A stretch of 64,000 nt of DNA from Microbacterium sp. CFH 31415 (GTDB lineage Bacteria; Actinomycetota; Actinomycetes; Actinomycetales; Microbacteriaceae). The position numbers were made by a program, and so were the translations under genes. The stretch spans positions 496,001-560,000 of the forward strand of contig NZ_JAKYXC010000002.1 in the NCBI RefSeq assembly GCF_022538185.1, in the 5' to 3' direction. Under the pieces are notes generated by a model that saw only the letters and a list, made by a program, of their open reading frames with translations, made no database searches and had not been told where the DNA came from. Position 1 is the first letter of the stretch, and the number at the start of each line of letters is the position of its first letter. Below are positions 19,166 through 26,892 of the stretch, piece by piece.

Positions 19166-19942
19166 TCAGTTCAGCGCGCGGGTGCTCGCCGGGATGACCC
19201 CGTCCGCGTAGAGGTCTGCGGCGACGTCCTGCAGCGCCGTCAGAGCGACGCGCTGCGGGGCCGGGCCGAAGGAGATGCGCGCGACGCCGAGCTCCTCGTA
19301 CTCGTGTGCGGTGAGCGCGCCGGGCAGGCCGATCACGCTGACCTTGCGCTCGCCGATGCCTTCGACGAGCCGGCGCGTGACGTCGGCGTCGAGGATGCCG
19401 GGCACGAACACGAGGTCGGCGCCGGCGGCCAGGTACGCGCGGCCGCGCTCGATCGCGTCGGCGATGGAGTCGTCGAGCGGCCGTCCACCCGCGCGCACGA
19501 ACGCGTCGGTGCGGGCGTTGAGCACGAACGGGACGCCCTCCGCCTCGCCCGCGGCGACGATCGCCTCGACCGCGGCGACCGAGTCCGCGAGCGGCTGGAG
19601 CCGATCCTCGACGTTCGCGCCGACGATGCCCTTGCCGATCGCACGGCGCACCGTCTCGCCCGGGTTGCCGTGACCGGCGTCCAGGTCGGCTGTCACCGGC
19701 AGGTCGCCGACCGCCTCGACGATGCGGCCGACCATCTCGAGCATGAGGTCGAGCGGGATCTGGCCGTCGCCGTACCCATAGGAAGCGGCGATCGAGTGCC
19801 CCGCCGTCGCGATCGCCCGCGTCTCGGGCAGCGCCGCGATCGTCTTCGCGGACACCGCGTCCCACACGTTCACGAGCCGGAGGATCTCCGGGGCGGCGTG
19901 GAGACGGGCGAGGGACTGGGCTCTGTCGACCTGGGTGCTCAT
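19166..19942 (-). CDS. Isocitrate lyase/PEP mutase-family enzyme
   Basis: A 258-residue TIM-barrel protein of the phosphoenolpyruvate mutase/isocitrate lyase superfamily. Motifs: LVNVWDAVSAKTI near the N terminus (the WDA catalytic loop), TADLDAGHG with the metal-binding Asp residues, IVGANVEDR, and VFVPGI. The length fits the small PEP mutase-like group (oxaloacetate decarboxylase, carboxy-PEP mutase or 2-methylisocitrate lyase-like). The exact C-C or C-P lyase reaction cannot be told. A TAGCGT hexamer ends 6 nt before the ATG, giving leaderless geometry. Confidence 0.9.
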   Translation of the reverse strand: MSTQVDRAQSLARLHAAPEILRLVNVWDAVSAKTIAALPETRAIATAGHSIAASYGYGDGQIPLDLMLEMVGRIVEAVGDLPVTADLDAGHGNPGETVRRAIGKGIVGANVEDRLQPLADSVAAVEAIVAAGEAEGVPFVLNARTDAFVRAGGRPLDDSIADAIERGRAYLAAGADLVFVPGILDADVTRRLVEGIGERKVSVIGLPGALTAHEYEELGVARISFGPAPQRVALTALQDVAADLYADGVIPASTRALN

Positions 19943-19948
19943 GCCCCC

Positions 19949-19954
19949 ACGCTA
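19949..19954 (-). promoter_or_regulatory. -10 box of the PEP mutase-family gene (TAGCGT)
   Basis: TAGCGT on the minus strand ends 6 nt before the ATG at 19942. The spacer GGGGGC is no ribosome site at that distance. Confidence 0.5.
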
Positions 19955-19995
19955 ACGGGATCGTGCGGTGACGGCACGGGGCGGCTCGGCTTCGG

Positions 19996-20433
19996 CTACG
20001 ACACCACGCCGTCGAGGTACCACCACCGTCCGCCGCCGCGAACGAACCTGCTCCGCTCGTGCAGGGTGCCGCGCTCGCGCACGGACGACCACGACGCCCG
20101 GAACTCGACGAATCCCCGTGCGTCCTCCTCGCCGCCCTCCTCCGTCGCGAGGATCTCGAGTCCCGTCCAGCGCTGGGCGGGATCGAGGTCGAGTGACTCG
20201 GGGCGGGTTCCGGGATGCCAGGTATCGGAGAGATACCGTTCGTCACCGGTGACGAACCCGGTGTAGCGCGAGCGCATCAGGCGCTCGGCGGTCGGGGCGA
20301 CTGCCCCTCCGGCGAGCAGCGGTCCGCAGCATCCGTCGAACCGGTCTCCGCTCCCGCAGGGGCACGGCCGCTCTGCGGCGGGGCGGCGAAACCTGTCGTC
20401 GCGGGCGGACGAGGCGGCCGCACCGAACGACAT
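19996..20433 (-). CDS. YchJ-family protein with SEC-C-type zinc motif
   Basis: A 145-residue protein. The Cys-rich N-terminal motif PCPCGSGDRFDGCCGPLL is the SEC-C-like zinc site and the rest, with LMRSRYTGFVTGDERYLSDTWHP and WTGLEIL, matches the YchJ/UPF0225 family, an NTF2-like fold. Its biochemical role is unknown. The ATG lies 1 base after the stop of the upstream DksA-like gene (TGACATG), so the two are probably co-translated. Confidence 0.9.
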   Translation of the reverse strand: MSFGAAASSARDDRFRRPAAERPCPCGSGDRFDGCCGPLLAGGAVAPTAERLMRSRYTGFVTGDERYLSDTWHPGTRPESLDLDPAQRWTGLEILATEEGGEEDARGFVEFRASWSSVRERGTLHERSRFVRGGGRWWYLDGVVS

Positions 20434-20434
20434 G

Positions 20435-20827
20435 TCAGAACCCCGCCCGCTCGGCGCAGGCCACGCAGCGGGTCGCGGTGGGTCGTACGGCGAGTCTCTC
20501 CGGCGGGATGCCGCGGCCGCAGTCGATGCAGATGCCGTCGCTCCCCGACCGGCGTCGCGCGAGGACGTCGTCGATCTCGGCGAGCTCGCGCAGCGCGGCG
20601 CCGCGCAGACCCTCGAGGCGCGCCCACTCGCTCGACAGGGTGACGCCTTCGGGATCGTGCTCATCGTCGGCGTTGTCGCTGCCCCGGTCGGAGCGCAGCT
20701 GCGCGATAGAACTCTCGAGGCCCGTCAGCCGCGCGGCGGCAGCCGACCGCAGCGCTTCGAGGTCTGCGTCGCCCTCGCGGCTCGCAGCTGCGTCGTCGGA
20801 CGGGGCGGAAGCGGAGCGCGCGGACAT
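20435..20827 (-). CDS. TraR/DksA-type C4 zinc-finger protein
   Basis: A 130-residue protein with a helical, charged N-terminal region and a C-terminal C4 zinc finger, CIDCGRGIPPERL...TRCVAC. DksA/TraR proteins act on RNA polymerase through its secondary channel or bind nucleic acid; actinobacterial members of this short type are poorly studied. The ATG at 20827 is preferred because a TAGGCT hexamer ends 8 nt before it, although the frame stays open to 21025. It is tightly linked to the YchJ-type gene downstream. Confidence 0.86.
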   Translation of the reverse strand: MSARSASAPSDDAAASREGDADLEALRSAAAARLTGLESSIAQLRSDRGSDNADDEHDPEGVTLSSEWARLEGLRGAALRELAEIDDVLARRRSGSDGICIDCGRGIPPERLAVRPTATRCVACAERAGF

Positions 20828-21001
20828 CGTCTCCGAGCCTACGCGCCGCGGTCGCACCGGTGCCGCGAACACGAACGGGCACCAGTCGACTCCCAGGTGG
20901 GAGTGGGATTCTTGAGGTGTCCCCATGGCATCGCGCGGCGCCCGATTCGGGCCCGGCAGACGGTATGGGATCAGACGGCGCCGACGCTCGGCGGGGCCCC
21001 G

Positions 21002-21029
21002 CCTCGTGCCCACCCCCAGGGGCACGAGG
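21002..21029. repeat. 10-bp perfect inverted repeat
   Basis: CCTCGTGCCC (21002-21011) and GGGCACGAGG (21020-21029) are exact complements around an 8-nt loop. It lies between divergent genes, so it does not end either one. It could be an operator or part of an RNA. Confidence 0.55.
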
Positions 21030-21161
21030 GGCGGCCTCTGCGAGTCGCCCAGAGCCGGCGGTCACGGCCCCCCACGAGATCGCCGGCTCCTCCCCAGGAC
21101 GCATTCTTCGTCGCCGTACCGGCGGTGTGGATAAGTCCGTCGGGCACGAACCCGTCGTGGG

Positions 21162-21167
21162 TACGTT
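21162..21167 (+). promoter_or_regulatory. -10 box of the lipoprotein gene (TACGTT)
   Basis: TACGTT ends 6 nt before the GTG at 21174. No Shine-Dalgarno sequence is present at a usual distance. Confidence 0.45.
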
Positions 21168-21173
21168 GGGGGC

Positions 21174-21716
21174 GTGACTTCGCGACCGGCCCCGATGATC
21201 CTCGTGGCGTTCGCGCTCGCCGCCATTCTGGCCGGCTGCGCGCCCGCCTCCGAGCCGGAGCCCACCTCGACGGGCGCGTTCGCCGACGAGGCCGAGGCTT
21301 TCGCCGCGGCCGAAGAGACGTACCGCGCCTACGTCGATGCGCTGAATGCCGTGGACCTCAGCGATCCTGCGACCTTCGAGGACGTCTACGCGTGGACGAC
21401 CGGGGAGGCGAACGTGGAGGCACGCGAAGGCTTCACGCAGATGCATGCGGACGGCTGGGCTGTAGGTGGTACCAGCACACCGACCGTGGTGAGCCCGCGA
21501 GCGATTGAGGGTGATCGGTCCGATCGAGCCGAGGTCGCGATATGCCTGGACGTGAGTGACGTGACGCTGACGGATGCGACCGGAACGTCGGTCGTTGGCA
21601 CCGATCGCCCGGACGTGCAGAGCATGCTCGTGACCCTTGAGCGATCTCCGAGCACCCCCACCGGCTGGGCTATCAGTGAGTTCAGCGGCCGCGAGGGGGC
21701 GCCGGCATGCGATTGA
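21174..21716 (+). CDS. Putative lipoprotein of unknown function
   Basis: A 180-residue exported lipoprotein. A signal peptide with a lipobox (AAILAGC) places the lipidated Cys near residue 22. The mature part begins with a Glu/Pro/Thr-rich linker, then a helical segment AEAFAAAEETYRAYVDALNAVD and a beta-rich region, a layout seen in NTF2-like secreted proteins. I do not recognise the family. Its end overlaps the next gene by 10 bp, so the two form an operon. It is probably processed by the LspA encoded at 49767-50387. Confidence 0.82.
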   Translation: MTSRPAPMILVAFALAAILAGCAPASEPEPTSTGAFADEAEAFAAAEETYRAYVDALNAVDLSDPATFEDVYAWTTGEANVEAREGFTQMHADGWAVGGTSTPTVVSPRAIEGDRSDRAEVAICLDVSDVTLTDATGTSVVGTDRPDVQSMLVTLERSPSTPTGWAISEFSGREGAPACD

Positions 21717-22492
21717 GAATTACCCTGACGGCGACGGCGATCGCGCTTGCGTTGCTCGCAGCACCTCAGACAGCACACGGGGACGATGGTTGTGACTTCA
21801 GCGGCTGGCATAGCGCCTGCAATGCGACCAACTCAGGCGACCAGGTCGACATCTCCGCCGGCCTATCCCGCCCTGGCTCCCAGCCAGACATCCCGGGCAA
21901 CTCCGACCGCCCGTCTCACCCCGACGACCCCGCGCCAGAGGCGCCCGACGAGGTCGAAGAGTGCGGGCCGCTCGGCTGCCGCGGCAACTATGAAGTGGCA
22001 GGGCTCCCCGAGGTGACGCTCGCCGACCTGGCGTCGTTCCGGCCGGCCACACCGCAGCTCACCGGCGAGCCGGCCGGGTTCGGTGTCGTGGGCATGCCGA
22101 CGAACCTGGTGGGCGCGGCATCCGAGCAGCGTCTCTCGGGAACCCTGCTCGGCTGGGACGTGACCGTCCGCTTCGTTCCGGCCGAATTCGTCTTCTCACA
22201 CGGCGACGGCACATCGGCGACCACGACCACCGGCGGCGCGAGCTGGGCCCGCCTCGCACAGGCGCAGTTCACCCCGACGGCGACGAGCCACGTGTACGGC
22301 GAGCGCGGCACGTATCCGGTGTCGGTGACCGTGCGGTACGCGGCATCCGTCGACTTCGGCACCGGCCTCTGGCTGCCCGTCGACGGCTTCGTGACGGCGG
22401 CGAGCGGCGACTACGACGTGCGCGTCGTCGAGGTGCGCACCGCGCTTGTCGACGAGACCTGCCGCGAGAACCCGTCGGGTCCGGGCTGCTGA
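21707..22492 (+). CDS. Secreted protein with PKD-like domain
   Basis: A 261-residue secreted protein. An N-terminal signal peptide (RITLTATAIALALLAAPQTAHG) precedes a Pro/Asp/Ser-rich linker with several Cys residues (CGPLGC, CREN...GC). The C-terminal domain has PKD-type features: FVFSHGDGTSATTTTG and then SHVYGERGTYPVSVTV. PKD domains are beta-sandwiches used for binding at the cell surface. It overlaps the upstream lipoprotein gene by 10 bp. The pair may form a small surface complex, which is an inference from operon structure only. Confidence 0.78.
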   Translation: MRLRITLTATAIALALLAAPQTAHGDDGCDFSGWHSACNATNSGDQVDISAGLSRPGSQPDIPGNSDRPSHPDDPAPEAPDEVEECGPLGCRGNYEVAGLPEVTLADLASFRPATPQLTGEPAGFGVVGMPTNLVGAASEQRLSGTLLGWDVTVRFVPAEFVFSHGDGTSATTTTGGASWARLAQAQFTPTATSHVYGERGTYPVSVTVRYAASVDFGTGLWLPVDGFVTAASGDYDVRVVEVRTALVDETCRENPSGPGC

Positions 22493-22535
22493 GCCTCCTC
22501 CCCGCACGTCCGAGCGCCATGCCAGGATGAAGCGC

Positions 22536-23465
22536 GTGACCGACCGCCTCATGCTCCTCGACTCGGCTTCGCTCTACTTCCGCGCGTACTACGGCGTCCC
22601 CGACACGGTGCGCGCACCCGACGGCACGCCGGTGAACGCGGTGCGCGGCTTCCTCGACATCATCACCCGGCTGGTCACGACCTACCAGCCGACGCATCTC
22701 GTGGCCTGCTGGGACGACGACTGGCGTCCGCAGTGGCGCGTCGACCTCATCCCGACCTACAAGACCCATCGCGTCGCCGAGGTGGTCGCGGTCGGTCCCG
22801 ACATCGAGGTCGTCCCCGACCCGCTCGAGGCGCAGGTGCCGGTCATCCGCGAGACCCTCGACGCCCTCGGCATCCGCATCGTCGGCGCTGCCGAGCACGA
22901 GGCCGACGACGTCATCGGCACGCTGGCGACGCGCGCCACCATTCCGGTCGACGTCGTGACCGGCGACCGCGACCTGTTCCAGCTCGTAGACGACGCCCGC
23001 GACGTGCGCGTCGTCTACACGGCTCGGGGCATGAGCAACCTCGAGGTGCTGACCGACGCGAGCGTGGTCGCCAAGTACGGCGTGCTGCCCAGCCAGTACG
23101 CCGACTTCGCCACCCTCCGCGGCGACTCCTCCGACGGGCTGCCCGGCGTCGCGGGCATCGGAGAGAAGATCGCCGCCGGACTCCTGGCCGCCCACGGCGA
23201 CCTGCCCGGCATCCTCGCCGCCGCCGAATCAGGCGAGGGCATGTCGGCCGGCGTGCGCGCGAAGCTCGAGGCCGGCGCGCCCTACCTGGCGGTCGCCCCG
23301 AAGGTGGTCGCCGTGGTGCGCGACCTTCCCCTGCCCGAGGTCGACGCGCGCCTCCGCCCGCTCGACGCCGAGCGGAAGGCGGCGGCTGAGGCCCTCGCCG
23401 AGCGCTGGGCGCTGGGTTCCTCGATGGCGCGCATCACCGACGCCCTCGAGCGCGTCGACGCCTGA
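22536..23465 (+). CDS. Stand-alone 5'-3' exonuclease (Pol I N-terminal type)
   Basis: A 309-residue flap endonuclease/exonuclease-family protein like the N-terminal domain of DNA polymerase I. Acidic metal-binding patches are visible: MLLDSASLYFRAYYG, ACWDDDW, EHEADDVIGTLA and TGDRDLFQLVDD. The helix-hairpin-helix DNA-binding region is GLPGVAGIGEKIAAGLL. I prefer the GTG at 22536, since relatives begin TDRLMLLD and a CAGGAT hexamer ends 7 nt before it; an ATG at 22527 is possible. It probably removes RNA primers or flaps. A strong hairpin lies after the stop. Confidence 0.9.
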   Translation: MTDRLMLLDSASLYFRAYYGVPDTVRAPDGTPVNAVRGFLDIITRLVTTYQPTHLVACWDDDWRPQWRVDLIPTYKTHRVAEVVAVGPDIEVVPDPLEAQVPVIRETLDALGIRIVGAAEHEADDVIGTLATRATIPVDVVTGDRDLFQLVDDARDVRVVYTARGMSNLEVLTDASVVAKYGVLPSQYADFATLRGDSSDGLPGVAGIGEKIAAGLLAAHGDLPGILAAAESGEGMSAGVRAKLEAGAPYLAVAPKVVAVVRDLPLPEVDARLRPLDAERKAAAEALAERWALGSSMARITDALERVDA

Positions 23466-23480
23466 CCGCGCCCCCGCCCG

Positions 23481-23529
23481 CTCACCTGTCACGCCGTGCC
23501 GGGGCGCCCGGCGCTTCGTGACAGGTGAG
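23481..23529. terminator. Bidirectional hairpin between convergent genes
   Basis: The perfect 13-bp arms CTCACCTGTCACG (23481-23493) and CGTGACAGGTGAG (23517-23529) enclose an inner perfect 6-bp stem, GCCGGG (23498-23503) with CCCGGC (23507-23512). It sits between the exonuclease stop and the ClbS stop on the other strand. There is no T-tract, but position and strength suggest a shared terminator. Confidence 0.6.
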
Positions 23530-23545
23530 GAGGCGATGGCAGGGG

Positions 23546-24052
23546 TCAGGTCGTCGGGGAGAGGCCGAGCCCCGCGGCGATCACGCCGCGCGCCCAGATG
23601 TAGTGGTTCCCGCCGCACTCCCACGCGAACTCGCCGAGAGGCGATCCCTGCGTCCACGCGAAGGCGTCGGGTGCGGTGAGCTCGGCGTCCGTGCGGAGCG
23701 CGACCATGGCCTGCAGCGCCTCGTGCGAGGCCCGTACGAGTGCCAGCAGTTCGCCGAGCCCGGTGCCCTGCCACTGCTGTCGCAGGTCCTCGTTCAGCTG
23801 TGCGAGCTCGCGCCAGGTGTATCCCTCCGCGGGGATCGCGGGAGAGCCACCGGCCTCTCCGTCGGAGTACCACCGCTCCAGCAGGATGTGCCAGGCATGC
23901 AGGTGGGCGATCACGTCGCGCACGGTGCGGTCTCGTCCCTCGCCGGCGAACTGCTCGGTCAGGCGATCCTCCGGCAGCCCTTCGATCAGCGCGAAGAGCG
24001 CGGCGAACTCGGCGTCGTTGCGGGCGATGAGCTCTGCGTGCGTATAGTCCAC
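23546..24052 (-). CDS. ClbS/DfsB-family four-helix-bundle protein
   Basis: A 168-residue DinB-like four-helix protein. Motifs: NDAEFAALFALIEGLPEDRLTEQF, RTVRDVIAHLHAWHILLERW and PSLGEFAWECGGNHYIWAR-like end (here PLGEFAWECGGNHYIWARG), which fit the ClbS/DfsB family. ClbS hydrolyses the cyclopropane of colibactin as a self-protection enzyme, and DfsB is linked to disulfide stress; most relatives have no known substrate. The GTG at 24052 follows a TACGGT hexamer by 6 nt. No toxin or biosynthetic genes are near, so a housekeeping or general detoxifying role is more likely than self-immunity. Confidence 0.85.
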   Translation of the reverse strand: MDYTHAELIARNDAEFAALFALIEGLPEDRLTEQFAGEGRDRTVRDVIAHLHAWHILLERWYSDGEAGGSPAIPAEGYTWRELAQLNEDLRQQWQGTGLGELLALVRASHEALQAMVALRTDAELTAPDAFAWTQGSPLGEFAWECGGNHYIWARGVIAAGLGLSPTT

Positions 24053-24058
24053 GACGCC

Positions 24059-24064
24059 ACCGTA
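24059..24064 (-). promoter_or_regulatory. -10 box of the ClbS/DfsB gene (TACGGT)
   Basis: TACGGT on the minus strand ends 6 nt before the GTG at 24052, the same spacing as in many other genes of the window. Confidence 0.5.
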
Positions 24065-24083
24065 GCCGGGAAGCCCGCCGAGG

Positions 24084-25079
24084 TCACCGATCGCGTGCGG
24101 TCCACTCGCGCAGGCGATCGAGCGGCCAGGTGGTGACGATCCGGTCCGCCGGGACCCCCATCCGTTCCGCGCGCTCCGCGCCGTGGTCGATCAGCGACAG
24201 CTGCCCGGGCGCATGGGCGTCGGAGTCGATCGAGAAGAGGCATCCGATCTCCAACCCGAGCGCGATGAGCTCGTCGGGCGGGTCCTGCCGCTCCGGGCGG
24301 GAGTTGATCTCGACCGCGACGCCGTGCGACGCGCACGCCTCGAAGACCGCTTCCGGGTCGAACGTCGACTGCGGCCGGGTGCCGCGCGCGCCTTCGACCA
24401 GGCGTCCCGTGACGTGACCGAGCACGTCGACGTGCCGGTTGGACGCGGCTGCGACGAGCCGTCGCGTCATCGGCGCCCGCTCCATCCGCAGCTTCGAGTG
24501 CGCCGAGGCCACGACGATGTCGAGCTCCTCGAGCAGGCCGGCCTCCTGGTCGAGGGCGCCGTCGTCGAGGATGTCGACCTCGATGCCCGACAGCAGGGTG
24601 AACCCGTCCCCGCTCATGCCGGCGACGACCTCGAGCTGGGCGCGCAGGCGCTCGGGCGAGAGCCCGTTCGCGACGCGAAGCCTCGGCGAGTGGTCGGTGA
24701 GCGCAAGGTACTCGTGGCCGAGCGCGCGCGCCGCGTCGACCATGAGGTCGATCGAGGTGAGGCCGTCCGACCAGTCGCTGTGCGCGTGCAGGTCGCCGCG
24801 CAGGAGCCCCCGCAGCCGAGACGCCACCACCACCCCCGCGCGCTCGCGGAGATCGGCGAGGTAGGCCGGCACGCTCCCGCCGAGCGCTTCCTGGATGACG
24901 GCGAAGGTCGAGTCGCCGATGCCCTTGCGACGGCGGAGGGATGCGGCATCCCGCAGCTGCTCGTCTGTCAGGCCCGCGATCGCGTCGGCCGCCGCGCGGA
25001 ACGCCTTCGACTTGTACCGCGACGACCGCTCGCGCTCGAGCAGCGTCGCGATCTCGGTGAGCGCGTCGTGGGGATTCAT
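24084..25079 (-). CDS. PHP-domain protein with PolX-like N terminus
   Basis: A 331-residue protein. The first 90 residues resemble the 8-kDa and helix-hairpin-helix part of X-family polymerases (YKSKAFRAAADAIAGL, LRRRKGIGDSTFAVIQEAL). The PHP phosphoesterase domain follows: DLHAHSDWSDG, ALTDHSPRL, SGIEVDIL, VASAHSKL, EINSRPERQDPP and DSDAHAPGQL carry the metal-binding His and Asp residues. There is no polymerase palm, so it is like the C-terminal half of PolX with a DNA-binding head. It is probably a 3'-5' exonuclease or phosphoesterase in repair. The ATG at 25079 removes a short unlike N-terminal extension. Confidence 0.88.
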   Translation of the reverse strand: MNPHDALTEIATLLERERSSRYKSKAFRAAADAIAGLTDEQLRDAASLRRRKGIGDSTFAVIQEALGGSVPAYLADLRERAGVVVASRLRGLLRGDLHAHSDWSDGLTSIDLMVDAARALGHEYLALTDHSPRLRVANGLSPERLRAQLEVVAGMSGDGFTLLSGIEVDILDDGALDQEAGLLEELDIVVASAHSKLRMERAPMTRRLVAAASNRHVDVLGHVTGRLVEGARGTRPQSTFDPEAVFEACASHGVAVEINSRPERQDPPDELIALGLEIGCLFSIDSDAHAPGQLSLIDHGAERAERMGVPADRIVTTWPLDRLREWTARDR

Positions 25080-25104
25080 CGCGCGCCCGGCGACGGGCAA
25101 CGGG

Positions 25105-25602
25105 TCATTCGACGGCCAGAGCCGATCGCTTCACGACGACGGGGACGTCCGCGAGCCGGTGGATAGCCCATCCGAACAGGATCGCGAGCACGCCCATGCC
25201 TGCCGCGAACAGTGCGACGCCGTACGCGACGACCGAGGTGAACAGCGACGCGCGCAGGAACGACGCCTGCATCATCGTCGCCCGGATCGGGTCGTCCTGG
25301 TCGAGCTCGGCGTAGGTCTTGCCGCCCGACGCCTGCAGCGCGTGGTGGTTGATGATGTCGGCCTGGACGTAGGCCGTCACGGGACCTGTGACCTGCTGAC
25401 CCTGGAACGCCACGGCGTCGTCCGGAATCGTGATGTTCTCCGCGGTCAGCTGCATCGTCACCGCGATCCACGCGATGATCGCGACGACGATCAGCAGGAC
25501 GCCGCCGATGATGCCCAGCACGCCGACCGCCTTGACGAGGCCGACCTTCTTCGCCGGCGGCTCGACGGCGTCTGCGGTCGTCGTGGGAAGGTCCTGGCTC
25601 AT
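25105..25602 (-). CDS. Conserved actinobacterial membrane protein
   Basis: A 165-residue membrane protein of unknown function. Hydrophobic helices lie at about 22-50 (VGVLGIIGGVLLIVVAIIAW) and 115-148 (SLFTSVVAYGVALFAAGMG, ILFGWAIHRL), with an outside loop between them that contains AENITIPDDAVAFQGQQV. The loop resembles proteins often labelled with misleading dioxygenase names. The ATG at 25602 has AGGAGG upstream. It lies 25 bp upstream of the PHP gene on the same strand, so they may be co-transcribed. Confidence 0.8.
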   Translation of the reverse strand: MSQDLPTTTADAVEPPAKKVGLVKAVGVLGIIGGVLLIVVAIIAWIAVTMQLTAENITIPDDAVAFQGQQVTGPVTAYVQADIINHHALQASGGKTYAELDQDDPIRATMMQASFLRASLFTSVVAYGVALFAAGMGVLAILFGWAIHRLADVPVVVKRSALAVE

Positions 25603-25690
25603 GGCGTCCTCCTGATCGGTGATCGTGGGGCCACGCTATCGGCGCGCCCGACCACGAGGGAAGAGCGCGAGCCGTGCAAAAGGCGTCGCG

Positions 25691-26752
25691 TCAGGAGGCG
25701 AGCGCCCGAGTGACCGCGACCCACCGGTCGAGAGTCGCGAGTGCCGCGCCGCTGTCGATCGCCTCGGCGGATGCATCCCGCGCCTCGGCGAGGCGCTCCA
25801 GGATCGGCCGCTGCACCTGCGCCGCATCCTGGAACAGGCGGTAGGCCACGATTCCGGCGGCGGCATTGAGCAGCACGATGTCGCGCACCGGACCCTCCTC
25901 ACCGCCGAGCACGCGCCGCACGACGGCCGCATTGTGGGCGGGGTCGCCGCCGAGCAGGTCGTCGATGTCGGCGAGCGGGATGCCGAGGTCGCGCGGATCG
26001 AGGTCGTGCTCGTGGATGTCGCCGCGGCTGACCTCCCAGAGGCGGCTGTGGCCCGTGGTCGTCAGCTCGTCGAGCCCGTCGTCGCCGCGGAACACCAGGG
26101 CGGTCGCGCCGCGGGTGCGGAACACACCGGTGATGAGCGGCACTCGGTCGAGCTGCGCCACACCGACGGCGTTCGCCTCGGCGCGGGCGGGGTTGCACAG
26201 CGGACCCAGGAAGTTGAAGACCGTGGGCACGCCCAGCTCGCTGCGCGTGGGCCCCGCGTGCTTGAAACCCGGGTGGAAGGCAGCGGCCCATGCGAAGGTG
26301 ATGCCGGCCCGCGGCAGTGCCTCGGCCACGGCCTCGGGCGGGAGCGAGAGGTCGACGCCGAGAGCGCCCAGCACGTCGGATGAACCCGAGGCCGAGCTGG
26401 CCGCGCGATTGCCGTGCTTGACGACAGGGACTCCGGATGCCGCGGCCACGAGCGCGGCCATGGTGGAGACGTTGACCGTGCCGAAGCGGTCGCCACCCGT
26501 GCCGACGATGTCGAGGACGGCGGGGTCGACGCGCAGCGGCACCGCCGCCTCGAGGATCGCGTCGCGGAACCCGACGATCTCGTCGACCGTCTCGCCCTTG
26601 GCGCGCAGTGCCAGGAGGAATCCCGCCAGCTGCGACGGGGTCGCCGAGCCGTTCATGATCTGCCGCATCGCCCACGTCGACTCCGAGACGCTGAGGTCGC
26701 GCCGTTCCAGCAGCGTGGTGAGGACGTTCGGCCACGTGTACAGCTCCGCCAT
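25691..26752 (-). CDS. trpD: Anthranilate phosphoribosyltransferase
   Basis: TrpD joins anthranilate to phosphoribosyl pyrophosphate in tryptophan synthesis. The 353-residue protein has the PRPP-binding motif DIVGTGGDRFGTVNVST, the KHGNRAASSASGSSDVLGALG segment and HPGFKHAGPTRSELGVPTVFNFLGPL (given here in two parts: HPGFKHAGPTRSELG and VPTVFNFLGPLCNPA). The ATG at 26752 follows a TAGGCT hexamer by 7 nt; an in-frame GTG at 26758 is too close to that box. It stands apart from other trp genes, divergent from ctaE, an arrangement seen in many actinobacteria. Confidence 0.95.
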   Translation of the reverse strand: MAELYTWPNVLTTLLERRDLSVSESTWAMRQIMNGSATPSQLAGFLLALRAKGETVDEIVGFRDAILEAAVPLRVDPAVLDIVGTGGDRFGTVNVSTMAALVAAASGVPVVKHGNRAASSASGSSDVLGALGVDLSLPPEAVAEALPRAGITFAWAAAFHPGFKHAGPTRSELGVPTVFNFLGPLCNPARAEANAVGVAQLDRVPLITGVFRTRGATALVFRGDDGLDELTTTGHSRLWEVSRGDIHEHDLDPRDLGIPLADIDDLLGGDPAHNAAVVRRVLGGEEGPVRDIVLLNAAAGIVAYRLFQDAAQVQRPILERLAEARDASAEAIDSGAALATLDRWVAVTRALAS

Positions 26753-26759
26753 GACCACG

Positions 26760-26765
26760 AGCCTA
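26760..26765 (-). promoter_or_regulatory. -10 box of trpD (TAGGCT)
   Basis: TAGGCT on the minus strand ends 7 nt before the ATG at 26752 and supports that start over the GTG at 26758. Confidence 0.5.
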
Positions 26766-26862
26766 GCCGTGCGGCGGGATCGGAACCGTTTCGTGACACG
26801 GCGTCCCGCCGCGGCCGGTTCTGCGTCTTCATCTCGTGTTCACGGCATACTCGCGGGCACCT

Positions 26863-26878
26863 CTTAGGTCGTCCTAAG
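26863..26878. promoter_or_regulatory. DtxR/IdeR-like palindrome before ctaE
   Basis: CTTAGG and CCTAAG are separated by TCGT. The core TTAGG-N4-CCTAA equals the first dimer site of the DtxR/IdeR consensus at 11 of 14 positions. It lies about 70 bp before the proposed start of ctaE, between trpD and ctaE. Binding by an iron regulator is an inference. Confidence 0.4.
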
Positions 26879-26892
26879 TTCCGTCCGTGGCA

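Larger units (their letters stand above)
20828..21173. other. 346-bp divergent intergenic region
   Basis: The gene-free stretch lies between the DksA-like gene (minus) and the lipoprotein gene (plus). It holds a TAGGCT -10 for the former at 20836-20841, a TACGTT -10 for the latter at 21162-21167, a 10-bp hairpin at 21002-21029 and a single DnaA-box-like 9-mer at 21126-21134. I see no gene in it. Confidence 0.6.

Noticed and set aside
21126-21134. A perfect DnaA-box 9-mer (TGTGGATAA)
   Set aside because: It is single, with no further boxes, no AT-rich stretch and no dnaA or dnaN nearby, so it is not an origin.
22536-25079. Exonuclease, ClbS/DfsB and PHP protein as a defence or genotoxin-immunity island
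   Set aside because: The genes are in convergent or separate units divided by a terminator, and no toxin, sensor or effector gene is present.
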